A DNA stretch of 64,000 bases from contig WIUZ02000010.1 in NCBI GenBank assembly GCA_015956445.1, positions 620,001 to 684,000 on the forward strand. The letters are read 5' to 3'. The notes under the pieces were generated by a model, which was not told the origin of the DNA, did no database searches, and saw only the letters and a list, made by a program, of their open reading frames with translations. The stretch comes from Thelephora terrestris (Eukaryota; Basidiomycota; Agaricomycetes; Thelephorales; Thelephoraceae). Below are positions 34,385 to 46,732 of this stretch, piece after piece; positions within the stretch are counted from its first letter, which is position 1, and each line of letters opens with the position of its first letter. The translations under genes were made by a program, and so were the position numbers.

Positions 34385-37300
34385 ATGTCCTCCTCTCGGC
34401 AACGTTTCCAGCCCCGGGAAACGTTCGCCCTCGTCGAAGTTCCGTCGCGATTACCCAGTTCTCTTAGAGCCACTTCTGGTTCATCTGCACCCCCTTCACT
34501 TTCGTCGTCTTTCCCCCAGTTCGATTCTCCCCTTTCCCCTTCGTCGCCTGTGACTCGTTTTGAATCTATTGCTCCTTCTTCTTCGTTGTGGACCGTTGCT
34601 TCGTCTTCTTCCTCGATTTCTCCCTCCTCGTCTGCGAATGTCCTTTCCCCGGCGGAACCACCGCTACCTGTTTCTGCCTCCATTTTCTGGGACAATAGTG
34701 AGTCCCTTCTCGAGCCTACTGTACTTCCCGATAATGCATCTATTTTGAGCTCGTATTCCCCCGTTCCCTCTGCAAGTTCCTCTGAAACTCGGCATGTATT
34801 TTCACCTTCGCATGTATCCTCTTGCTTTTCTCTCCACTCACCTCAACCTGTATCTTCTCCTTCGCATGTGCCGATCTTCGTTTCTCCGGATTCCTCTCTC
34901 CACCCCTCCCCTCTTGTATCTTCTTCTTCTCGTGTCCCGACTTTGATTCCTTCTCTCTCTCTTTCTCCGCATGTATCTTCATCTTCGCATGTTCTGTTTC
35001 CTTTCGATTCTTCACTTCGTTCGCCTCCTGCCAGCGTTCTCCACACCTTCTTCCAGTCCCTATCCTCCTTGGATCGTCGGACCGCCTACTCCTCCTTCGC
35101 TACCCTTCGCAACGCTATTCCTCCTTCACCCACCAATCCCTACACTCCCATCCAGCTTGCTAGCCTCTGGATCTCCGAGCAGTTCACGGAGAATCCTTTT
35201 ATCGAGCTGGAACGGGATGGTGTGGCTTTCCTCTACAAGAAGGTGGCGAACAAAACTAGGCCGGTCGCGACGACTCTTCCGGAGAATTTCCGAATTATTC
35301 GCCATGAGCATCCTGACCCTCTCGCTGGACTACTAGATCTTCCGGTCCACCCTCCTGACTTCCGCCCTACCGGGAGGTTCACTAGCGAGAGACGGGACAA
35401 GATGGCTATCGGAAAGGACTTACTTTGGCCCGAGGAAATCAAGCTTGCCGAGTGGATCGTGTCCAAGCACGATTCAGCCTTTGCCTGGACAGACGACGAA
35501 CGAGGATCTTTTGACCCCCAGTACTTTGCCCCCATCGAGATTCCGCATATCTCCCATATCCCTTGGGTACTTAAGCAAGGTCCGATCCCTCGCGGCATCC
35601 TTCGAGAAGTCATAAAAATCATTGAGGACAAGTGGCGGTCTGGAGTGTACGAACCCTCTTCTTCATCGTACAACAGCCGCTGGTTCTGTGTCTTCAAGAA
35701 GGATGGCAAGTCTCTTCGTCTGGTCCACTCGCTCGAGCCATTGAACGCCGTTACCGTTCGCAACGCCGCGATGCCTCCCTATACTGAGGTAGTCGCCGAG
35801 GACTTTGCTGGAAGATCGATCTACACCACTCTAGATCTCTATGTGTCTTTCGACCAGCGACAGTTACACGAGAAGTCCCGCGACATGACGACGTTTAACA
35901 CTCCTCTCGGCTCCTTCAGGCTTACGGTTCTCCCTATGGGATGGACTAACTCTCCCGCAGTTCTCCAAGGTGACATCACGCACATTCTTCGCCCTGAGAT
36001 TCCACATTGGACTCAGCCCTTCGCCGACGATGTTCCGATTAAAGGCCCCAAGACTCGCTACAAGTTCCCCGACGGATCCTTCGAGACGATTGACGGAAAC
36101 TCCGGTATCCGTCGATTCGTCTGGGAACATCTTGAGGCCGTTAATCGAATCATCCATCGCGTTCAGTCCTACGGCGCCACCTTCAGCGGAAAGAAAGCAT
36201 TCATTGGCGTTCCGCAGGCTGACATCGTCGGACATGTGTGCACCTACGAAGGAAGAATTGCGGATCCTTCTCGAGTTCAGGCACTTCAGGACTGGCCTAT
36301 CCCGAAGAGCGTCTCCGAGGTTCGTGCGTTCCTAGGAACGTGCGGAGTCTTGCGAATCTTCATTAAGGGATATACGCTCATCGCACGGCCGCTGATTCAG
36401 CTGACTCGAAAGGACGTCCCCTTTGAGATAGGTCCCCAGCAGTTAGAGGCTTTCGAGAGACTGAAGCTAGCTGTGCTCAGTTCTCCGGCTCTACTTCCCA
36501 TCGAGTATGAGTGCGATCGTCCCGTTATCTTAGCGGTCGACTCGTGCGCGAATGGAGTAGGGTATATCCTCTTTCAGCTCGGTGACAACGGAAAGCGGTA
36601 TCCCAGCAGGTTTGGCTCTATCACCTTCAACGATCGTGAATCCCGCTACTCCCAGGCGAAGCTCGAGTTGTATGGCCTCTTTCGAGCCCTTCGCCACACT
36701 CAGCTATTCACGATTGGTGTTCGGAAGCTAGTCGTCGAGATGGATGCCAAGTACATCAAAGGCATGATTAATAGCCCTACTCTCCACCCCAACGACGCTA
36801 TCAACCGCTGGATCGCTGCTATCCTCCTCTTTGACTTCGAACTCGTTCACGTCCCCGCAGAGAGACACACTGGAGCTGACGGACTCTCCCGACGCCCCCG
36901 AGCTTCGGTAGATCCTCCTCGCGACGACGGTGAAGAGCTCGAAGATTGGATTGATGAGAACGCTGGCTTTTTCATTGGACTCCATTCCCCCTTTTCTTCT
37001 ACTGACCCTTTGCTTCCTCTCATTCGTTCTCATGTGGCGAAAAAGCATGTATTTTCCTTCGGCTCTCCTTCGGTTTCTTCCTCCTCTGTTTTCTCCTCTT
37101 CTTCCGTTTCTCCTCCTCCTCCGCCCCCTCTTTCCCCGGAGATTCCCAGATCTCCAAAGGCTATCCTTCACGACAAGAAGACTTCCCTCATTCGGCAGTT
37201 CCTCGCCAATCCCCAGCGTCCTCCAGCCCTCTCTGATGAGCAGTACCGGCTCTTCATTCGACAGGCTACGGAGTTCTTCTTGTTCAAAGGAAGTCTCTAT

Positions 37301-38557
37301 CGGAAGAATAAGACCGGTATTCCCCAGCTCGTCCCCGAGCCCGACGATCGTCTTGAGCTCATTCGCTACGCTCACGATGTTATGGGACACAAGGGAATCT
37401 TCGCTACTACCCAGTCCCTTCTTGTCCGGTTCTGGTGGCCCGAGCTAGCCAAGGACGTCAAGTGGTATGTTAGGACTTGTCACGAGTGCCAAGTACGACA
37501 GACCAAGTACTTCCACATACCACCGGTCGTTCCTACGGTTCCCTCCTTGTTCCGAAAGGCTCACATGGACACTTTCCTCATGCCTCGCGTTGGGAGTTAC
37601 CGCTATGTTCTTCATGCCCGATGCGCGATGAGCTCTTGGCCAGAAGGACGAGCCGTTACCGCTGAGTCCCATCGGACTATCGCCGCCTTTATCTTCCAGG
37701 ACATCCTCTGTCGCTGGGGAGGTCTTGCTGAGATCGTTACCGATAACGCCGCTCCTTACATCGCCGCTGTGGACCTTCTCGGCGAACAGTACGGTATCCA
37801 CCACATCAGGATCTCTGGCTACAACTCTCAGGCGAACGGCATCGTTGAGTCTAAGCACTTCGACGTTCGCGAGGCGATTATGAAGACTTGCGGAGGCAAC
37901 GAGTCAAAATGGCGGGAAGTCCTTCCCCAAGTTTTCTGGGCTGAACGAGTTACTATCCGGAAGTCTACTGGATATTCCCCCTACTTCCTCGCTCACGGAG
38001 TTCACCCCCTCCTTCCCTTCGATATCCTCGAGTCCACGTTCCTAGCACCCAAGCAGGATTTCGGAATCTCCACCGAGGAACTAGTAGCGCTCCGAGCGAG
38101 GCAATTGGCGAAACGGCCTGAGGATCTAGAAGAAATGAGATCAAAGGTCACGAAATCGCGACAACGGAACATCGAGCAGTTTGAGAAGCAGCACGGCTCT
38201 CGGATCATCGACTTTGACTTCAAGTCTGGAGCCCTTGTTCTAGTTCGCAATACCCGCATTGAGGAGTCCCTCAATCGGAAGACCAAGCCCCGCTATCTGG
38301 GACCCATGGTAGTCGTTCGCAAGACTACCGGGAAGTCCTACATTGTCGCAGAACTTGACGGCGCTCAGTCCGAGCTGCGAGTGGCTGGTTTCCGTTTGGT
38401 TCCCTACTTTCCCCGGTCGTCTACGGAGATCCCCATCGTTTCAGACGTTCCCGAGGAAGAGGACTCGACGTGGGAAGATCCCGAGGACACTCGGTTCTTT
38501 TCCTCTCTGCCTGTTGACGATAGGCGTTATATTTCTTCTTCTCCTCCTCTGCTATGA
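34385..38557 (+). other. pol region of the LTR element: RT, RNase H, integrase
   Basis: A single long frame (about 1,390 codons). An S/P-rich N-terminal extension of about 230 residues holds irregular repeats of an (S)SSSHV-like peptide. Reverse transcriptase follows, with FADD near 36021. RNase H is next (ILAVDSCANG...). The integrase has an HHCC block (HDVMGHKG...CHECQ), the D,D-35-E core (MDTFLMP, VTDNAAPYI, GIVESKHFD) and a GPY/F module (RYLGPMVVVRK). No chromodomain is seen. It lies in a different frame from gag-protease, which is common in Ty3/gypsy elements. Confidence 0.9.
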
Positions 38558-39132
38558 TTTTGTTTCCAGCTTATGACCCCTTCCACGACCCGTTACGATC
38601 TTTCATGACCTTCCCATCCTTCATTCTACGAATCTCCACGCATTTCTTTTTTTATTTCTCCAAGCTCCTTTTGCCCCCCCCCACGAAACCCAAGCCTATC
38701 ATCATCATTGCATTACCTCAATTCTCTTTCTTTGAAAAGTTCCTTTTAGTTCCTATCGTTTTCTTTCACCCTTTTCCTCGAATCCCAGATCCTATCCTTC
38801 CCATCCCCCCTACCAGTTTATGTTCCGCAACGAGTTCCCCAAGTTTCTTCACCAAGTTTCCAGTTCCGCTGTTCAATTTTCCACTTCTTTGCAACGTCCC
38901 GCTTCGTTTCTAAAGTCCCGAGGAGCTTCCCTCTTTGCTTCCACAAGTTTTCACCACGGACTCTTTTCTTAGATACTTTTCATCTTCATTCCTCATTCCT
39001 TCCCTTCGCGAGAACCAAGAAAACGTTGTCACATTCAAAACGCACGGCGGTGACAAAGTGTGGACACGGCAAAACTAGCAAATACGGAAAAAGAAAGGAA
39101 GAGTTACCGAGGGCCTCCAGCCAGATAGTCCT
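38558..39132. other. Spacer between pol and the antisense gene
   Basis: T/C-rich, no convincing frame. A short block near 38912-38925 (AAAGTCCCGAGGAG) is repeated just before the 3' LTR (40783-40796), a possible second polypurine-like site. Confidence 0.4.
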
Positions 39133-41001
39133 TCACTTCCCCTCGGCCTCCTCCGGCTTCTTCTCCTCCCTCGAAACCGCTCTCCTCTTCCCCTCCTTCT
39201 TCGACATCGCAAACTCGTCTTCGGATTCAGAGGACGAAGGAACCTCGGATCGCGCTGGAGTACCCGGATCTTCGACAATCTTCTCCAGGTCCTCGGCCAT
39301 GTTCTCTCCCGCCTGAGGACTGACAACTCGAGGCTGCGACGGCCCCGCGACTGGCGAACTATCAACGGACATGGCACTGTTTCCAAGCAAGCGAGCCTGG
39401 AACTTCCGATCAATGTCCTCCCAGGCACTCTTTCGCAAATCTAGTCGCATCCTCCGGGAATCCTCGGCGAGGCGAGCACCTAGAAAGTCCGCGTACCATT
39501 CCCGGATCGTCATCCTCGGGAGCTCCAGATTGTCGACGATGTCATCGAACATCTGAAGGGACTCTAGCCCCCCCCGACCGGCACCCGGCTCGGTCTCTTG
39601 CACCTCCACGTTGCTCCCTTCGGAGAAGGCCTTCTTTATCGGCGTCGCGGCAGCCTTCCTCTTCGCCTCAACGGCTTTCTTCCTCCTCCCGATCCCCCCT
39701 AGGCTCTCCATGATCAACGGTGGATGAAGCATGGTGAACTCGTCCGTAAATGAGCACCGGCACTTGTTCTTCATGCAGTATTCGCACCAGACGGTGACGT
39801 AGGCAAGATAGTACTTCCTCCAGAGCGGAACGCACTTCTTCTTCCTCGACTGGCACTCTCGGCAGGACTATTCCGTTCTCCAATCAGTTCCTGACCCCTC
39901 TCGGCCTTCGCAAATCGATGCTCACCGTCGGGAAAAGCTTCTTCGTCTCCGGTGAGAGCCTGGAGTCCTCAAGTACTTTCATCTCGCTCATATCCTTCGC
40001 AATCACCTTCTTCTCCCTCTCCTGCTTCGCCGGAGTCTCCTTTTTCATTTCCCTCTTTACCTTCTTCTGCCCTTTTCCCCGGAGACTGCGCAACTTCGGC
40101 GTTGGAGGACTCCCCTGAGTCTCCTTCCATTCCTCGTCCATGGCTTCCGTTTCCTCGCCCCGAGTAGTGGTGGTCGGCGAGTCTGGAGTTACCTCTTTCC
40201 TCTTCGGGATGCGCTGCACTGGAGAAGGAGGTACGAGAACATACGGAAGCTTCGCTCTCGGCGAAGGTCTTCCCGTCTTTGGAGTCTTCAGCGCCTTCAC
40301 TTCCGTTGATGGAAGCCCCTCCCCGCTGATGAGGTTCCGTTGAACCACGTGCCGCAGGTACTCTACAACTGGGCCGTACGGCTGTACTCCCGCTTCCCGG
40401 CACACTTCATAGTGCCTCACCTGGGTTTCTTCATTAGTAGGAAGCTCTCGCGCGAAGGTATCTCTAGGAGAAAACTCACTATCCAAGCCTTTACGAGAAC
40501 GGTCCACGTTCTATCCCCGGTACCTAGTTCCTCGAAAGTACTCAACCTCCATACCTCGCGGACAGATTCCCAGATCCCCTTAGTCGACGGATACGCAACC
40601 TTCACCTCTTCAAAAGTCCACGGAGAGTCGTTCTCGATAGATGGGAACAATCCTCCCTTACGATCAATCGCGTCAAGGGGACCGAACGGAGGAAGAGGGT
40701 TCCCCTTAGCGTCAGATGGGAACCAGGTCATAGAGAACGAAGGAAAGGTTAGCGAGTTGGCAACCGAGGACGGTTGATTTTTAAAGTCCCGAGGAGATGT
40801 CGCGACGTCGAAACTCTCAATCTCCGATTCCTTCCTATTGGTCGTTCGACTCCATTGAGTTCCGGACTCTTCTTGGCCTCGCGACTGCCTCGAGGCAACC
40901 TTCACCCTGATCACCGGACCGCCTCTATTGTTTCTCGAACGTTCTTCCCCGCTTCGCGTCCCCTCTCGGGAACCCTGTTTCGAATCCTCGCGTTCTGCCA
41001 T
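39133..41001 (-). other. Antisense accessory gene of the LTR element, cysteine-motif protein
   Basis: The minus strand between pol and the 3' LTR is open in three blocks, separated by two gaps of under 60 nt that look like ordinary fungal introns (GT...AG with CTAAT/CTGAT-type branch elements). The first ATG (40999-41001) lies inside the 3' LTR. The last block opens with CRECQSRKKKC and then CEYCMKNKCRC, two C-x2-C-based clusters that suggest zinc binding. A long charged, S/P/E/K-rich tail follows. The middle block is also basic and K/E-rich. I know no named domain that fits. Antisense accessory genes are known from some plant Ty3/gypsy elements; a fungal counterpart with introns and an LTR-borne start is unfamiliar to me. 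It may be captured host sequence or a regulator of the element. Confidence 0.65.
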
Positions 41002-41918
41002 CTGCCACCCGCTACTCGACTTTCCGGAACTCTGATATCCCCGACGCCTCGTGCCCCTCGCCTTTCATCCTCGTTTCGACTCTCGTTCTAGCCCTTCGCC
41101 ATCGCCATCTATCGTTATCAATTCCTCCCGCCATCGATCTCCGGTTATCCCATCGTTCTGTGCTCTCGTCCCCACGAATCCTTATCGATCGGAACTTCCC
41201 GGTCGATCGATCAGTTCCATTCCCCGCACCGTTCCGTTCTCCGGGCATTTGCCTCCATTGCTATCTTCCGCTCTCGATTTCTGTTCCCCTGCATTTTCTC
41301 CTGTATGACGCGGCTTCCTCTCGTGCCGTCGTCACCCCTTCGTCATCGTCCCTGTAGTTACTCAGCCTTCGTCGTCGTTTCCCCCCCCTAGTAGTTACCC
41401 CTCTTACCAAGTTCCTCTTAGTTTCGCTTTTCCGTTCCCCTTCTCTCTCACGGACTATCTCGACACTGCTTATTTAGGAGATTCTTCGGTTTCCTTTATA
41501 TACTGTGTCTTAGATAGCCTGGAATCCATCGACTCAGATCCCCCAGTTCAGTTTCAGTCCGAGTTCTCCAGTTCTCCGGTTCGCTCTCCAGTTCTCAAGT
41601 CAAGTTCTCGGCTTCTCTGTGTCTTCTCTCTTGCTCCTACCAAAAAGCCTGCCTCAGCTACTTTACGACTTCGCGGTGATTCTCTATCGCAACTCTCAGC
41701 AACCTCGGTTCCTATCCCCCTCTGCTTTGTCTCGAATCTCGCGCTTTACTCTAGTCGTCGCGGTCTTCCCCGGCGATTCTCCAGACATCTTCGGGCATCT
41801 CTGAACAGATCTTCTGTTCCGGTGGTCGTACAGAACTCAACACTCAACCGGTACCCACCTCAACTGCTTGTACACTCTTTTTAGGGTATCCGACTACCCG
41901 GAGTGTTCAGTAAGTTCA
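40798..41918 (+). repeat. 3' LTR
   Basis: 1,121 bp, nearly identical to 30658-31779. It is preceded by a purine-rich GAGGAGA stretch (40791-40797). Its left ~200 bp are also the first coding block of the antisense gene. Confidence 0.95.
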
Positions 41919-41922
41919 CCGC
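41919..41922. repeat. Target-site duplication of the LTR element, right copy
   Basis: CCGC directly after the 3' LTR, matching 30654-30657. Confidence 0.8.
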
Positions 41923-44900
41923 GGACCCTGACGACCCGGGAAGAAAAGGGGGGGTTTCCATAGCAATACACAAAGGCATGATAGATGTGAAGAACATTAC
42001 CCACCGAGCCGTCATCCCCGGGAGGGTAATCCTGATAGAGGTACCCTGGAACGAGAACGACAGGCTACGAGTCATGAATGTATACGCACCGGCGAAAAGC
42101 GAGGAGAAAGCAGCATTCTGGAAGCTGCTGTGGGACGCCATTGAAAATGACGACAGCTTGAGGCCGGACGTCATGCTAGGAGACCTGAACCTAGTCGAAA
42201 ACCCCGAAATAGATAGACTGAACGGAGGGAGGGGCACGGATCCCCAAGCGGCGAGACTAGCCCTATCAGAGCTGGTCACCGAACTAAATCTGGCCGACGG
42301 ATGGAGACGTAGACACCCCACAAAAAGAGGGTACACCTTTACTGGAAACGGCCAATCAAGGCTGGATCGTATATACACGAAGGAAGACATCTACCCGTGG
42401 TGCACGGACTGGAAGATAGAGCACCCGGGATTCAAAACGGACCACAATATGGTGAGCGTCCAGATCACGTCAGAAAATATGCCCTTTATCGGGAGAGGGA
42501 GATGGGCGATACCTACCAACCTCCTGAAGCACAAGCTCCTGAAGAAGCAGATACAGGAACTCGCCATGAAGATGCAAGCAGACGTCGAACGGGCCCCCAG
42601 AGACCGAGCCACGACGAGCCCACAAATGGCCCTGAAAACCTTCAAAACAGAGGCGGTCAGAGTAGTCAGAGACTACCAGAAAACACGCCAACCCAGGCTC
42701 GAAAATGCCATAAAGAGTCTGCAAAAGGAGCTGGAGAACAAGGCGGACACACCGGGCCTAACAGCAGATGAGATCCAGGAACAAACCGGCCTGATCGCAG
42801 AACGAATTACCGCCCTCGAGAGGAAGAGGAGGGATGAGGCTAGATTCCTCAGCACCGCAAGAAATCGACTGGAAGGGGAAACAATGTCCAAACACTGGGC
42901 GAGATCAGCCCGAGAATGCACCCCCCGAGACACCATACGAGCCCTAAAAAACCCCTTGGAAACCCCGGTACACCGGGAAACAAGGTCAGACAAGATGGCC
43001 GAACTGGCGAGACGTTACCACAAACAACTACTCAGCATCGACCGGGACCCGAACGAAGAACCGGAAGCAACGAGGCTTGCCAAAGTCCTCGAGAACACGA
43101 GAACCAAGTTATCCGATGAAGACGCCGAGGCGCTAGGGAAGGACATAACCGATGACGAAATAGAAGAAGCCATGATGGACTCCGCGAATGACAAGGCGGC
43201 CGGGATGGATGGCATACCGGTGGAACTCTGGAAACTCCTCCACCAGCAGTACAAGTCTGCGAAACCTGAGGACAAAAACAAATTCTGCAACATAACGCAC
43301 GTGCTGGCGGAGATCTTCAAAAACATAGAATCAAATGGAATACGGGGAGACACTGGCTTTAACGAGGGCTGGATGTGCCCAATATACAAAAAAAAAGAGG
43401 CGGATAACGTAGCGAACTACCGGCCGATTACGATCCTGAACACGGACTACAAGATACTCACGAAAGCCATAGCGACGCGCCTCACCGGAGTCGCGCCAAG
43501 CATAATCCACCCGGACCAGGCGGGGTTCATCCGGGGAAGAAGCATCTTCGATCAGATTGACCAGACGGCAACGACAATCAACTACGCGAAACTAAAAGGG
43601 ATAAATGGTGCAATAGTCGCATTGGACCAAGAAAAAGCATATGACAAGATCACGCACCCATACCTATGGGAGATACTGAAGAAGTTCGGCTTCCCCACAA
43701 AGATGATTGAACTAATCAAAGTACTCTACCGTGACGCCCCGACATCAGTAATCATAAACGGAATAATCAGCGACCCCTTCCTCGTATCGAGGGGGGTCAG
43801 GCAAGGCGACCCCATGTCGTGCATCCTGTTCGACCTCAGCATAGAACCGCTAGCCGCAAACATCAGGGCGTCACACATCCAAGGAATAGACGTTCCGAGC
43901 CTGAGGGAGAAAGTGAAGGTATCCCTTTTCGCCGACGACACGACTGTTGTCCTAACCGAACACGATAGCCTGTCTGACCTTATTGGCATGCTAGACGAAT
44001 GGTGTGAAGTATCTGGCGCGAAATTCAATGTAGAAAAGACAGAAATAATACCTATAGGCACGGCAGAATACCGCCACACCCTCGCGGAAACGAGGGTAAT
44101 AAACGTAGCGGGAGAAAGGGTACCGACGTCAATCCACATCGCTGGAGACAGAGAAGCCACTAGGATCCTGGGGGCATGGGTCGGGAACAAACTAAACCCC
44201 GAGGAACCGTGGAAGAAGATTGTAGAGACAATCAAGAAGGACTTTAAGCGATGGGAAGCGCGATACCCGACCTTAGAAGGCAAACGCCTAATTGTGCAGA
44301 TGGTTGCCGGGGGAAAAACACAATTCCTCACCAGGGCCCAAGGAATGCCCGATACAGTACAGAAGGAGATCCACAAAGCGATCCAGGAATTTGTGTGGGG
44401 AAAGGAAAGAGCCACAATGGCGATTAAGGACCTAGCACAGGACCCCGGAAGAGGGGGCAGGAAGGTGATGAACATAATGAGAAGAAACGAGGCGATCGAC
44501 CTAATGTGGGTCAGACAATACCTCAACATGGGCGACGACCGCCCGAAATGGGCATACATGATGGATGAGATATTCAGGCTGACACGCCCAAAGAAGGCGA
44601 AGGAGACGTACCCTATGATCGAGAACTGGAACCCCCTAACCCAGGATTGGGCACCAAAAGCGAGAGCGGAGGCTATACCGACGAGAGTGAGGAGGGCAAT
44701 GCACCTAGCTAAGAAACATAAGATAGAAATTGAAGCACTAGAACCGAAGGACGAAGTAAAACGGGAGATGCCCGTGTGGCTGCACCGCAAAGCCAGCAGG
44801 GAGGCCGCACGAATCTACTCCACGGACGGGGCGAAATGCCTCAAAACTAAACACCACACGCACTACATGAAGCAGCTGACAAGCATGGTGGGGAACGTAC

Positions 44901-46528
44901 CAGGGGACCACCGCAAAACAAATTTCTGCACATGCGGAATGTGCATGTCTGCGTCGCGACTGGGATGCACGCACCCCCACAAGTGCCTCGAAACCGCAAA
45001 GAAGCTGATCAACTCGCTGGCCCCAATATGGAGGCCAAGAGACCCAAATCTCCCAGAACTGGGGACGACCAGCCCATCCACCGAGGCCAGGGAAGACCCG
45101 AACGAAGGGAAACTTGTAGACGCCATCCGAGACCCAACGGACCTAAAAGACTCGATCAGAATCTTCACAGAAAGGAAGAACCTACTGAGCGCGACAGTGC
45201 TGCAGACGACGGACGACGAAACACAAGCGACCACTGAACTAGTGGTGTACACGGATGGCTCCTGTATAAACAACGGGACGGACGACGCGATAGCCGGGAG
45301 CGGGGTGTGGTACGGCCCACAAGACACACGCAATCTTGCCATCCGAGTACCCGGAAAGAAGCAATCGAACCAAGTTGGCGAACTGCTAGCAATTCTGTAC
45401 GCGATTAAAAGCAACCCCGGAAACCAGCCTCTCAGAATAAAAAGTGACTCTAAGTTCGCAATAGAAGGACTCACCACACATGCGAAGAGCTGGGAGAAAA
45501 AAGACTGGATAAATGTGGCACACGGTGCACTCTTCAAATGCACGACCGCATGGATCCGAGCCAGAACGGCGACGACAACACTGCAATGGGTCAAGGGCCA
45601 CGCCGGCATCGAAGGCAATGAAGGTGCGGACAGACTGGCCGCTGAGGGAGCGAGAAAGACCCCGGGAGGAGACGAAATAGACTTACGCATCCCGGCGGAC
45701 ACGATGACAACGGGAGCAGCCTTACCACAGGCCAGCCAAAGCCTAATCTACCACCACCTGACCAACAGTGAAGAAATAAGTAGGGTGGCGACGAAGCGGA
45801 CGATAGACAAGATAAAGATAGCAATAAAGGAGATTGCCGGGGAGACGCCTACGGATGAGGCGATATGGAAAAGCATGCGGCATAAAGACGTAACCAAAAA
45901 AGTCCGAGACTTCCTGTGGAAGCACGTCCACGGAATATATAGACTCGGAAAATTCTGGGAGCACATCCCGGGGTACGAAAACAGAGCGATGTGCCCCCTA
46001 TGCGGGAAGTACGACACCTTTGCACACATAGTCTCCGAATGTGCCTCAACAGAGAGAAACACAGTCTGGGAACAGTCAAACAGCCTCTGGAAACGAAGAT
46101 ACGATGAAGACCTACCCACATCGGAGGGAGCAGTCCTGGGGGGAGGCCTAGCAAGTTTTAGAAATGATAAAGGGTCGCCGGACGCGGCGAAAAACCGCCT
46201 CTATAGGATACTTATGACCGAGTCAGCGCACTTGATCTGGGTGATGCGATGTGAAAGAAGGATCGCTAACGAAGACAACCCTCAGGAGTATCACTCCGAG
46301 GAAGCCGTGAAAAGCCGGTGGTACGGAAAGATAAACCAGAGGATGCAGATCGACTGCTTGCTAACAAATACATTCCTCTACGAAAATAAGGCCCTGAAAA
46401 CAAAAAAGGTGTACAATACATGGGCGGAATGCTCTACGAACGATGAAAGGCTCCATCGCGAGTGGTGTAAGAACCCTGGGGTTTTAGTGGGTAAGGTATC
46501 AAGGCGCCCTCCGGGGCGACACAGATAG
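41919..46528 (+). CDS. LINE ORF2, 3' part: endonuclease remainder, RT, RNase H, zinc knuckles
   Basis: Continues the endonuclease with MNVYAPA, MLGDLNLVEN, SRLDRIY and the final TDHN motif (about 42430-42450). Reverse transcriptase follows, with YRPITILNTDYKI, DQAGFIRGRSIFD, ALDQEKAYDKI, GVRQGDPMSCILF and the catalytic FADD near 43930. A cysteine cluster (NFCTCGMCMSASRLGCTHPH, about 44920-44980) is next. An RNase H domain comes after (YTDGSCINNG at about 45247, GELLAILYAI, KSDSKF, QWVKGHAGIEGNEGADRLA). A C-terminal CPLCGKYDTFAHIVSEC knuckle lies near 45990. It makes cDNA by target-primed reverse transcription. No internal stops are seen in 4.6 kb. Confidence 0.92.
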
Positions 46529-46732
46529 GGCCACCGCGCCCATCTGCTTGATACCAGTCCCACACTGCCCTGCTCCGCAGGTGCGTGCATAAAGCATTTC
46601 CCCAGGGTACTCTTCTCCCGCAGTAGGGTGCGACCCCCTACGACCTAAGCAGACGATGTAAGCAGCACTCCCCATATGCGAGCGTTACATCGTCACGTGC
46701 TCCACCAAAAAAAAAAAAAAAAAAAAAAAAAA
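46529..46732 (+). other. LINE 3' UTR and poly(A) tail
   Basis: Short 3' UTR (46529-46706) followed by 26 A residues (46707-46732), the last of which could belong to the target. It directly abuts the right target-site duplication. Confidence 0.9.

Larger units (their letters stand above)
30658..41918 (+). mobile_element. Ty3/gypsy LTR retrotransposon nested in the LINE
   Basis: An 11,261-bp fossil element with LTRs of about 1.12 kb (30658-31779 and 40798-41918), TG...CA ends, a 4-bp target duplication (CCGC at 30654-30657 and 41919-41922), a primer-binding site 2 nt after the 5' LTR, and a purine stretch before the 3' LTR. The internal order gag, protease, RT, RNase H, integrase marks it as Ty3/gypsy. 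The LTRs differ by about one substitution and one homopolymer length change, so the insertion is very young. It looks nearly whole, with about one apparent break in the gag region. An antisense gene occupies the space between pol and the 3' LTR. Confidence 0.93.
27326..46732 (+). mobile_element. Tad-like LINE (non-LTR retrotransposon), split by an LTR element
   Basis: The span runs from the left 19-bp target-site duplication to a 26-nt poly(A). Without the 11,261-bp LTR element and its 4-bp duplication it would be about 8,142 bp, the size of a full-length Tad-clade element. Parts: 5' UTR 27326-28135, ORF1 (with a knuckle-like CCHC) 28136-29640, ORF2 from about 29930 to 46528 (AP endonuclease, reverse transcriptase, RNase H, CCHC), 3' UTR 46529-46706, poly(A) 46707-46732. 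RNase H after RT is typical of Tad. The ORFs look largely intact apart from the large insertion. The identical target-site duplication and the A tail argue for a fairly recent insertion. Confidence 0.92.

Noticed and set aside
43726-45702. Long minus-strand frames (354 and 279 codons) opposite LINE ORF2
   Set aside because: Mirror the conserved RT and RNase H coding frame. Cysteine/serine-rich shadow translation without introns or motifs, unlike the antisense gene in the LTR element.
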